A stretch of DNA of 64,000 nucleotides from Dactylorhiza incarnata (lineage: Eukaryota; Streptophyta; Magnoliopsida; Asparagales; Orchidaceae). Of the stretch, positions 56,537 to 64,000 are shown piece after piece. Numbering within the stretch: position 1 is the first letter of the stretch; each line of letters starts with the position of its first letter. Where the stretch lies: assembly GCA_033032865.1 (NCBI GenBank), contig JAWHQI010000051.1, positions 11,488,001 to 11,552,000 on the forward strand. Direction: 5' to 3'. The notes beneath the pieces were generated by a model. The model had not been told where the DNA came from. It worked only from the letters and a program-made list of their open reading frames with translations, and did not search any database. Position numbers and translations under genes: made by a program.

Positions 56537-57652
56537 ATAGTGGTATCAGAGCTAGGTTCAAGTCTCATGCGTGTAAATCTAGAAATTTAGAAGTGTTCTA
56601 AACACAATCCACACTTCATCGATCGAGGCAGGTGCTGCCCCTTGGACCCCGTTAGGGGCTCTTCCCCTAATACCCCGCCAGGGGCGCGACCCCTTAAAAC
56701 CCCGCCAGGAACACATGTGATTACATTATGATTTCATTGTTTCAGAAATTGCTTCTCTTTTGCAGTAACCATCCCTCTAAATGGTTTGGGAAACCAAAAT
56801 GTCTTAGATTTTAAATCTGACATTGAGAGACGAGCTTGTCAACTGCATTAGTGGAGTTGTTTTTCCCCTTGTCCAATGCATGTAAATCTAGAGATTTAGA
56901 AGTGTTCTAAATGATCAGATTTAGCCCCTTTTAACAATGTGTTGATAATTTTATTTTGTGCACATCTGGGATGTATTTTGATTGTGTTTATTGTATTTCG
57001 ATTGTGTGAATGTGCACAGTGATTAAATGTTAATCACGATGAAATGTTAATCACGATGAAATGTTCATCGATTGAATCCTAAAACCCCTTATCCAATATT
57101 AAGTATTTGGATGCCATCCGATGGATGGCACTCTTCCTTCCTTGATCGATGAAGTGTGGGCTTGCCAAAGCAAGGTGCATTAATCTATCTTGGTAAGGGT
57201 GTGAGCGGATAATTGTGATATCCCATTGCCGACATTGTGTCAATCTTAACTAGGTGACCTCAAAGGTTGAGTGCCTGGAGGCATAGGGTTGGCATGCTCC
57301 ATATGATGGATGTGAATAATGAGTTATTCACCAACCATACAAGAGTTGCATAATGATGCAATTGGCAAGTATTGTCTACCTAAATAACCGCATTATGAGA
57401 GGAACGCCAAAGCAGACACATTATGTTGGTGAAATATGGATCTTGTCCACTAAGAGAGTAGCTCTCATAAACTCTCCGAATTGATATTAAGGGTTATCAA
57501 TTTGATTAAAATAGTGGGAGCCCCTTTTAATAAAAGTCCTTATTAAAATAAAAATGTATTTTAAAATATAGTACTAAAATTTTACTTTGCAAAATTCCTT
57601 GTAGAATATCCATGGCAAGTGGTTTTCACTCTACCTTGTCCCTAAGGGCGAT
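56537..57652 (+). other. E4 interior, non-coding fragment
   Basis: It starts with the primer site, then about 1.1 kb without a supported ORF. A segment GTAAATCTAGA(A/G)ATTTAGAAGTG occurs twice (about 56573 and 56881), and ATGAAATGTT repeats near 57035-57065. The layout suggests a large retrotransposon derivative (LARD-like). Its right part is cut by E6 and E5; no right LTR is in the window. Confidence 0.6.
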
Positions 57653-58966
57653 TGAAAGAAACTGGTTGCGGCCTAATTCACCTAGAGGGGGGTGAATAGG
57701 TGGATTTTATGGCTTTTCGTGGAATTATAAACTTTAAGAATAAAAGCACACAGAAACCAGAAGAGCACAGCACAACACAAAGATTTATAGTGGTTCCCCG
57801 ATGTGGGTAGTCTGCTTTCCACCTCACCTATCTAGCACGACGGGCTAAACTAGGCTACTTCACTATACTCGGATTATGAATAATCCTACAACTAAGAGTC
57901 ACCACTCCTATAACTCAGAGACAAACCTCCTACAATCTCGGAAGAGAAACTTCTTACATGCTCGGAGACAACGCTCCTACAACTCGGAGTAAAACTCCTA
58001 CACTCGGAAGCAAGCTTCCTACAACTCAGAAAACAATCTCTCCTACAAAAATATTGTAAAGAAATATTACCAAACTTTAGATTAAAATAGAATCTTCTTG
58101 AAATCTCCTTGAGACTTGACTTGATCAGATCTGAAAATGAGATATCCTCTTATTCCTTGACTGAATCGAAAATCTGGATCTTGAACGAAGGAAGAAGAAA
58201 TCTTGCCTTGAAAGAACTTGATCCGAGCACTTAGGATACAACTAGATCTGAAAGAAACTTGAGGAAGTTAAAGATCGGAGATCTAGTTGAATCTTTTCTT
58301 CAAGAAGAATCGTCCAAAGACTTTGTCGGCAGCTGCAAAGGATTTGCGAGAACGAACAGGGCCGACGGCACTTTTTTGATTTTCGATTTTCTACTACTGG
58401 TTGAAAAAAATAACCCATAGATACTTATACGAACTTCTCCAACGGTTATAAGCGAGATTTAGAGAAAAGCATCCACGTGGACTATACATGGAGACAACCC
58501 TAAATGGCAGCCGTAAACAGATTCAAACGGAGACAGGCAAATAGCGGATTCGTCGAAATAACATGGGAACAATCGACGAAAGGATTAGCTGAAATAGACG
58601 AAAGCTCTTTTGACAAATGCATATTCGACGAATTCATTTCGACAAAATCTTAGGATTAAATCTTCCAAACTTAAGATCAACAACATCTTCTTCTTAGCTT
58701 CTCCTTTTACTCTTCCAAAGTGTTTGAATAAGAAGTACATCCCAATAGAGAGATTCCACATGAGTCAACACCTTGGTCTACACAATGAGGAATTACATTG
58801 CGTAGGCCTGTGTTTGATGACCCATTGAAACCTGACATTGGTTTGTACTTAGAATATAATAACCTGCAAACACACAACTAGATAACAACATCAAATACAA
58901 ACTAAATTCAACTTAGTTCAAGGAGACTTCTTCAAATCAAGGTAATTGTGGATACAATTCCCAACA
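57653..58966 (-). repeat. E6 LTR (1314 bp), Sirevirus related to E1, minus strand
   Basis: On the minus strand it starts TGTTGGGAATTGTATCCACA, close to the E1 start, and ends in the Sirevirus tail (CACCCCCCTCTAGGTGAATT ... TTTCTTTCA). The conserved GGGAACCACTATAAA block lies at about 57783-57800. Copies of the CTCCGAGTTGTAGGAG-type repeat occur at 57880-58040, and a TCGACGAA/TTCGTCGAA cluster at 58545-58650. The polypurine tract beside it shows it is the 3' LTR. Confidence 0.9.
58545..58650 (-). promoter_or_regulatory. E6 LTR cluster of TTCGTCGAA motifs
   Basis: TTCGTCGAA, ATCGACGAAAG, AGACGAAAGC, TTCGACGAATTC and TTTCGACAAA occur in about 100 bases of U3. A weak TATA-like sequence lies downstream on the minus strand near 58424. 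Confidence 0.65.
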
Positions 58967-59180
58967 ATCTACCCCCATTTGAAGAAGTCAGAACCTATGT
59001 ACTGAGTTGAATTGCATAGAGAGTAAATATACAGAGAAATACATAAAGAGATAAGGAGAGTTATAAACTTTGCTTTTCAACCTTCTCTCCCTTTCAACTT
59101 TCGCTCTCAACTTTAACTTCTCTCCCCCTTTTGACTACTTCAGATTGGGAAGTACAAAAAAACATGAGAGATCAACATAG
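58967..59180 (-). mobile_element. E6 3' interior fragment with polypurine tract
   Basis: On the minus strand it ends in CTTCAAATGGGGGTAGAT next to the LTR and matches the E1 3' region (CTGTAATTCAACTTAGT-like and GGTTCTGACTTCT). The rest of E6 is absent: E5 begins at 59181, so E5 inserted into E6 or replaced it. Confidence 0.85.
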
Positions 59181-59328
59181 TGTTGGAGCATGCTTTTCGC
59201 ACTCCTCCGGTTTGATAATAACAAAGTCCCTTTTGTATTTGATTCTATTTTCATTAATGGTGTGCAGATAACAGGTATGTGATGTTCACATTGCTGCTGG
59301 AGCTAAAATTGAATGTGGGAAAAATTCA

Positions 59329-59660
59329 CTGTCGGAAAATTCTGACAGCCACTGTCGCCCAGGCGACAGCAGAGAAGTTACAACTACTTCCCTCCACGGC
59401 AGATCGACGAAAGACAGTTTTGCGCTGTCGGAATTCCGACATCGATGTCGCCCAGGCGACAGCTCGACGGTTACACCAACTGCCCACGACTTCACCCACG
59501 ACAGCGGCGGTTTTGCGCTGTCGGAAATTCCGACATCGATGTCGCCCAGGCGACAGCTCCACGATTCCAGCAACTGCCCGCACGACGGCTCGACGACACG
59601 ACAGCGGCAGTTTAGCGCTGTCGGAAAATTCCGACAGTCACTGTCGCCCAGGCGACAGTG
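59329..59660 (+). promoter_or_regulatory. E5 LTR: four composite double-palindrome units
   Basis: Units at about 59329-59370, 59424-59464, 59517-59559 and 59617-59659. Each is GTCGGAA(AA)TTCCGAC followed by about 5-8 bases and TGTCGCCCAGGCGACA, spaced about 93-100 bases apart. The last ends seven bases before TATAAAA. One such unit also lies inside gag (62165-62210). Confidence 0.93.
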
Positions 59661-59666
59661 AAATTC

Positions 59667-59673
59667 TATAAAA
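59667..59673 (+). promoter_or_regulatory. E5 LTR TATA box
   Basis: TTCTATAAAATGG, immediately downstream of the fourth palindrome unit. Confidence 0.72.
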
Positions 59674-60463
59674 TGGTTCCTTTGGTTCGTGCATTCCAAG
59701 CTTTTGAGAATCCCAGTTCCTTCCTGAGTGCATACGAACCAGAGAGCTCCAGAACCTCCTCAACTCCCATTTGTGCAAAGAAGGATTGAAGATTGAAGAC
59801 GAGATCGGGCGCGCTTCTACATCAACGATCATCTCGAGGCTTCAACAATCCATTCAGAGATCTGAATTTCTAGGGAGTTGTCTTTTTCATATTGTATTTT
59901 CATTTACTCATATTTCATTTTGTATTGGGAAAGAAATCGTCGTCTTGCGTGCGGCGTCTAAGTCCTTGCGCGGCTTAAGGGAAAATCGCTTCCTTGTGCG
60001 GAGCGTCCAAGTCCTTGCGTGGCTTGGTGGGAAATCGTGGCCTTGTGTGCTACGTCTAGATCTTGGGAAGATCTAGAGGATAGGTTTGGGCTTGATCTTG
60101 GGAGAGACAAGCGATAGCCTTCCGATCCTTGGGAGAAGGATTGGTAAACCAAAATTATTGTATTTTTATCATAATTGTGCCATGATCTTAAGCATTGTTA
60201 AGATCATTTTTATTTGTATGCAAATTTCATGATATATATAAAATTATGATCCTTTCACTAATTGCAAATGTGTGTGCTTAAATCTTTATCTTAGAAATTT
60301 GTGTTTGGTGTTATACAAAAATTGCATTGGTTTAAAATTATTTTTAAGTAACTTTCTATTAAAGTAAATTTGTCTAAAATTATTAAGAAAAAAATTACAA
60401 ATTTAAACACACCCTTATTCACCCCCCCCCCCCCCCTCTAAGGGCGTCATACGATCCAACAAG

Positions 60464-60475
60464 TGGTATCAGAGC
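60464..60475 (+). other. E5 primer-binding site
   Basis: TGGTATCAGAGC, full match to the usual tRNA-iMet type site. Confidence 0.93.
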
Positions 60476-60489
60476 AAGGTTACTCCAAA

Positions 60490-62481
60490 ATGGTTTTACC
60501 ACCGGGAGTAATGGCGCACAACGATCACGCGTTCGTTGAGGGGCAAGGAATTAGTAGGCCACCACTTTTCACGGGCACGGACTATAATTATTGGAAAACA
60601 CGTATGCGTTGTTTTCTAATTGCTTTAGATATAGAAGTCTGGAATATGGTAGAAACTAGTTACACTTCTCCAACATTTGTTGTAGGAGATGTAACTATGG
60701 AAAAACCCAAAGACAAGTGGGATGATAATGATAAATTAAAATGCAAAAACAATGCAAAGGCCATGAATGCCTTATTTTGCGCACTAGATCGCACTGAGTT
60801 TAATAGAGTCTGTGCTTGTGATACTGCTTTTGATATTTGGAATCTTTTAGAAATTACTCATGAAGGTACTTCGCAGGTAAAGGATTCAAAGCTATTTCAA
60901 TTGGAGTCAGAGTTCGAAAGATTCAAAATGGAGGTGGATGAAGAAATTGACACAATGTACACACGATTCACTAAAATCGTGAACGATTTAAAGGTGTTGG
61001 GTAAGGTTTTTTCAAATGGAGATTTAGTTAGAAAAATCTTAAGATCACTTCCCCCGAAGTTCAATCCAAAAGTGACTGCAATTTCTGAGTCACATGATCT
61101 TAAGACCTTACAATTGGAAAGTCTCATTGGGAATCTAAAAACCCATGAAGTGGAGTTGAAGATTCAAAGCCAAGAGTATAATTTGGAGCCCAAAAAGAAA
61201 AGCTTGGCGTTGAAATCTAAAAAGGAAATTGAGAGTGAGACTGAAGAAAGTGATGAAGATGAAGAAGGACTGTTTGTGAGAAATTTTAAGAAGTTTATGA
61301 GAAATCCGGAGAGGAGAAACTCATTTAAAAAGTTTTTCAAAAAGAAGGATTTTGCCTACCAAAAAGGCAAAGGAAAAGTGGAGAATGAAGAGGAGCGTCC
61401 GCCACCGGAGTGCTACCATTGCAAGAAGATTGGTCATATCAGAAGCAAGTGCCCAAAATATCTGAAAGAGCAAAAAGCAAAGAGGCACGATAAAAGTTAC
61501 AAGAAGAAAGTGTTAAAGGCAGAGACTTGGGATGATTCTTCGTCTGGTGAAGAAAGTGATCCCTCAACACGGGAGGAAGAGGAGGCTAATCTATGTTTGA
61601 TGGCAAAAGGGAACATTACATCTGATGACGACTGCAGTGTCCAAAGCGACACTGAGGTAACGCCTCCATCTTATGATGAGTTATATTCTGAATTTATGAA
61701 AACATGCAAAGTTTTGGATAAAAGCTTAAAGGAAATTGATTTTTTAAAATCTGAAAATAAAGGCCTTTTAAAAGCAAATAAAAAACTATCAAATGAGTTG
61801 GAATCTATTAGGAAGGAGAAGGTATTTTGTCAAGAGTGTGATCATTCTTCGACAAGGATAAAAGAACTTGAAACTACTATTTCTAAGTCCGATCAAAAAT
61901 TTGATCTACTTGTAAAAGAAAAAAAGGACTTAGAAAAAGTTGTTAAAACCTCTCATTCTCAATTAGAGAATTATAAGAAAATTTTTGCAAATAGATGTGG
62001 CATGATAGTAAAAGAAAATTCAATTTTAAAATCCAAAGTAAATGAGTTGAACATGGCAATTGGGAAATTTGGTGTTGGGAAAAAATCTCTGGATATGCTT
62101 TTAGCCAACCAATGCCATGGTACAGCAAAATTTGGACTAGGATACATTTCTGGAAGCTCTGGAGGCTGTCGGAAATTTCCGACAGCTACTGTCGGAACCG
62201 GCGACAGCTCTAGGTTCAGAAAACCAATTTCTCAAAATACAAATTTTTCTAAGTCCACACATAAAGATGCTTCCACCAGCAAGAGTCCAGAGAAACCATT
62301 GAAAAATGGTTCCTCACCATTCATTGTGTGTGCTAAATGTCATCGATTTGGTCACATCTCGGGCTCATGTTGGAAGAAAGGAAAAGCTAATGTTAAACAA
62401 ATCTGGGTACCTAAGGCGTCCACCTATACAATGGGATTGACCACTTGGGTAACCAGATCTTTACTCTCATCATCTTTTTAG
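60490..62481 (+). CDS. gag: E5 gag polyprotein (663 aa)
   Basis: It forms the particle and binds RNA. The start is ATG 60490 (MVLPPGVMAHNDHAF); ATG 60511 is a possible alternative. Residues about 20-230 are a copia gag core (LFTGTDYNYWKTRMRCFLIA, then a FERFKMEVDEEIDTMYTRF helix and ILRSLPPKFNPKVTAI). A basic stretch precedes a CCHC knuckle at about 308-321 (CYHCKKIGHIRSKC); a coiled coil spans about 395-525; a second CCHC knuckle is at about 614-627 (CAKCHRFGHISGSC). Between coiled coil and second knuckle, residues about 559-575 are encoded by the family palindrome unit. It ends with TAG at 62479-62481 and pol follows in the same frame. Confidence 0.93.
   Translation: MVLPPGVMAHNDHAFVEGQGISRPPLFTGTDYNYWKTRMRCFLIALDIEVWNMVETSYTSPTFVVGDVTMEKPKDKWDDNDKLKCKNNAKAMNALFCALDRTEFNRVCACDTAFDIWNLLEITHEGTSQVKDSKLFQLESEFERFKMEVDEEIDTMYTRFTKIVNDLKVLGKVFSNGDLVRKILRSLPPKFNPKVTAISESHDLKTLQLESLIGNLKTHEVELKIQSQEYNLEPKKKSLALKSKKEIESETEESDEDEEGLFVRNFKKFMRNPERRNSFKKFFKKKDFAYQKGKGKVENEEERPPPECYHCKKIGHIRSKCPKYLKEQKAKRHDKSYKKKVLKAETWDDSSSGEESDPSTREEEEANLCLMAKGNITSDDDCSVQSDTEVTPPSYDELYSEFMKTCKVLDKSLKEIDFLKSENKGLLKANKKLSNELESIRKEKVFCQECDHSSTRIKELETTISKSDQKFDLLVKEKKDLEKVVKTSHSQLENYKKIFANRCGMIVKENSILKSKVNELNMAIGKFGVGKKSLDMLLANQCHGTAKFGLGYISGSSGGCRKFPTATVGTGDSSRFRKPISQNTNFSKSTHKDASTSKSPEKPLKNGSSPFIVCAKCHRFGHISGSCWKKGKANVKQIWVPKASTYTMGLTTWVTRSLLSSSF
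62165..62210 (+). repeat. Composite palindrome unit inside E5 gag
   Basis: CTGTCGGAAATTTCCGACAG, six bases, then TGTCGGAACCGGCGACA: the same two-palindrome design as the four LTR units, here within an open coding frame (encoding CRKFPTATVGTGDS). Confidence 0.9.
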
Positions 62482-64000
62482 GTGTGCGTGCAGGCTAGGA
62501 ACAAGGAAGACGTGTGGTATTTGGACTCTGGATGTTCAAAACACATGACGGGCGATAAATCAAAGTTCCTTAGCCTGGAGATGAAGAAAGGTGGAACAGT
62601 GACATTTGGAGATAATGGAAAGGGTAAATTCAAGGGCATTGGAGTAGTAGGTAACACCGAATTTAAAATTTCAAATGTTTTATATGTTAAAGGTTTGAAA
62701 CATAATTTAATTTCTATTAGTCAACTATGTGATAAAAATCTAAATGTTTTATTTGACTCTAGCTCAAACCTTTGCAAGATTATTGATTCTAAAACAAACG
62801 AAATCGTACTTACTGCACCAAGAATAAACAATGTCTATACGATCACTTTTCATGATTTATCTCATTCTACACTTAAATGTTTTATTTCAAAGAATGATGA
62901 ACTTGAATTATGGCATAGGAGACTAGGACATTCTAGTGCTAAACGCATAGTAAAGCTTTCTAAAAATAAAATAATAAAAGGTTTACCAAATTTGAATGGA
63001 AAGCTATCCTCATTATGTTCACCATGCCAAAAGGGAAAGTTTACAAAATCATCTTTTAAAAGCAAAAATGTCATTTCTACCACTAGACCTTTACATTTAT
63101 TACATATGGACTTGTTTGGTCCAATTTCTACACAAAGTCTAGGAGGTAGAAAATATACGTTTGTTATTATTGATGATTATTCTAGATTTTGTTGGACTTT
63201 GTTTTTAAATTCAAAATCTGATGCTTTTGATGAATTTGTAAAACTAATTTCACGTATTCAAAATGAACTTGATCTAAAAGTAAAATGCATTAGATCCGAT
63301 CATGGAGGAGAGTTTGATAATGAAAAATTTATTTCATATTGTAATGAATTTGGGATAAAACATGAATTTTCCGCTCCACGCACACCACAGCAAAATGGTG
63401 TAGTAGAGAGGAAAAATAGAACACTTCAAGAATTAGGACGAACTATGCTGTGTGAATTTAAATTGCCAAAATTTTTTTGGGCCGAAGCAGTCAGTACGGC
63501 ATGCTATATTATTAATCGTGTCATGATTCATCCCACATTACAATTAACCCCTTATGAAATTTATTTTCAAGGAAAACCAAATGTATCTTACTTTAAAGTT
63601 TTTGGTTGTAAATGCTTTATTTTGAATACAAAAGATAACTTAGGCAAATTTGATGAGAAATGTGATGAAGGAATTTTCATTGGTTATTCTTCAACTAGCA
63701 AGGCCTATAGAGTTTATAATAAGAGAACAAAAATAGTTGAAGAATCTATTCATGTTAGGTTTGATGAGTTTGCTTCATGTGTAGAAAAGAAAACTACAGG
63801 AAAAGAAGATGAACCCCTTCCATCGGTGGAGAATAATGATGAACTTGGAGAAAATGAAGAAGAAAAAGAAGAAGAAAGAGAAGAAGAAAGAGAAGAAGAA
63901 AGAGAAGAAGAAAGAGAAGAAGGAGGAGAAGAAGAAAGAGAAGAAGAAAGAGAAGAATATGTGCCTCCAAGTGAATTGAGATTCTCAAAGGATCATCCAA
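62482..64000 (+). CDS. pol: E5 pol, 5' part (protease, integrase), continues past the window
   Basis: In frame with gag after one TAG codon. Protease active site DSGCSKHMTG at about 62523-62552; pre-integrase zinc region (ELWHRRLGH, then CSPCQKGK, about 62905-63040); integrase core with catalytic Asp in HMDLFGP (about 63110), Asp in IRSDHGGEFDN (about 63297) and Glu in NGVVERKNRTLQE (about 63410), all present. The C-terminal part has YFKVFGCKCFILN and FDEKCDEGIFIGY. A Glu/Arg repeat tract (63848-63958) precedes the RT, which lies beyond the window. No internal stop was found over 506 codons. Confidence 0.93.
   Translation, partial: MCVQARNKEDVWYLDSGCSKHMTGDKSKFLSLEMKKGGTVTFGDNGKGKFKGIGVVGNTEFKISNVLYVKGLKHNLISISQLCDKNLNVLFDSSSNLCKIIDSKTNEIVLTAPRINNVYTITFHDLSHSTLKCFISKNDELELWHRRLGHSSAKRIVKLSKNKIIKGLPNLNGKLSSLCSPCQKGKFTKSSFKSKNVISTTRPLHLLHMDLFGPISTQSLGGRKYTFVIIDDYSRFCWTLFLNSKSDAFDEFVKLISRIQNELDLKVKCIRSDHGGEFDNEKFISYCNEFGIKHEFSAPRTPQQNGVVERKNRTLQELGRTMLCEFKLPKFFWAEAVSTACYIINRVMIHPTLQLTPYEIYFQGKPNVSYFKVFGCKCFILNTKDNLGKFDEKCDEGIFIGYSSTSKAYRVYNKRTKIVEESIHVRFDEFASCVEKKTTGKEDEPLPSVENNDELGENEEEKEEEREEEREEEREEEREEGGEEEREEEREEYVPPSELRFSKDHP
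63848..63958 (+). repeat. In-frame GAAGAAAGAGAA microsatellite coding (REEE)n
   Basis: Repeats of a 12-base purine unit encode a strongly acidic Glu/Arg tract in the linker between integrase and RT. The unit length keeps the reading frame. Confidence 0.9.

Larger units (their letters stand above)
59181..60461 (+). repeat. E5 left LTR (1281 bp)
   Basis: It starts TGTTGGAGCATGC and ends GATCCAACA, two bases before the primer site TGGTATCAGAGC (60464-60475). It contains four composite palindrome units, a TATA box (59667-59673) and a run of 15 C at 60422-60436. Confidence 0.92.
59181..64000 (+). mobile_element. E5: Sirevirus-type copia element, open at the right window edge
   Basis: Left LTR (59181-60461), primer site, gag, and pol up to the end of the window. 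Both coding regions read without lesions, apart from a single TAG between gag and pol in the same frame. It is of a different family from E1-E3 (other LTR, other palindrome motif, other gag sequence). Confidence 0.92.

Noticed and set aside
56537..57652. Searched for a host gene or pol in the E4 interior
   Set aside because: No open frame with a recognisable domain; it reads as a non-coding retrotransposon interior.

Overview
This window is repeat-only plant nuclear DNA. It holds no convincing host gene, tRNA or rRNA. It is a nested stack of LTR retrotransposons: five Ty1/copia elements of the Sirevirus (SIRE/Maximus) type, two kinds of Ty3/gypsy element, one gypsy-type solo LTR, and a further copia-type LTR with a non-coding interior. 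The tRNA-iMet primer sites, the G-rich polypurine tracts next to TGTTGG LTR starts, the CCHC gag proteins with long coiled coils and the extra ORF after pol point to a seed plant with a large, repeat-rich genome. The species cannot be told from this sequence. Element labels E1 to E6 are mine.

Layout. (1) 1-10876: E1, a young Sirevirus. Its left LTR is cut by the window edge; gag and a third ORF (ORF3) are intact, and pol carries three lesions. (2) 11069-55647: an old Tat-like gypsy relic (gag only) with motif-array LTRs. Its left LTR is split by E2. (3) 11534-50717: E2, a decayed Sirevirus with TSD ATCTC. Inside its pol sits E3 (15677-42464, TSD GTGTT/ATGTT), a Sirevirus that lost nearly all of pol but kept gag and ORF3. 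Inside E3's right LTR sits a 17.3-kb chromovirus-type gypsy element (24227-41570, minus strand, TSD TTTGA). It has LTRs of about 7 kb carrying eight 192-bp tandem repeats and lacks reverse transcriptase. A solo LTR (43226-44810) has replaced another part of E2 pol. (4) 55648-57652: LTR and non-coding interior of E4. (5) 57653-59180: minus-strand LTR and tail of E6, an E1 relative. (6) 59181-64000: E5, an apparently intact Sirevirus that runs off the window.

How the parts work together. In each Sirevirus the LTR promoter drives a genomic RNA encoding gag and pol. In E1, E2 and E3 a second TATA box lies 105-160 bp before ORF3. ORF3 encodes a protein with an N-terminal globular domain, a Pro-rich linker, coiled coil (E1, E3), a nuclear-localisation-like basic cluster and a basic tail. 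I see no signal peptide or membrane span in it. The most interesting pattern is that each family carries its own dense array of short CG-containing palindromes directly upstream of the LTR TATA box, and the same family motif recurs upstream of the ORF3 TATA box. In E2 and E5 it also occurs inside the 3' part of gag. I infer a family-specific cis-regulatory code, possibly read by the ORF3 protein or a host factor. Palindrome-rich LTRs are, from memory, already described for maize Sireviruses; the duplication at the ORF3 promoter and the possible pairing with ORF3 are what deserve testing.

Limits: boundaries come from reading the sequence by eye. TSDs, LTR ends and repeat periods were counted directly; family names come from motifs recalled from memory, not from searches.
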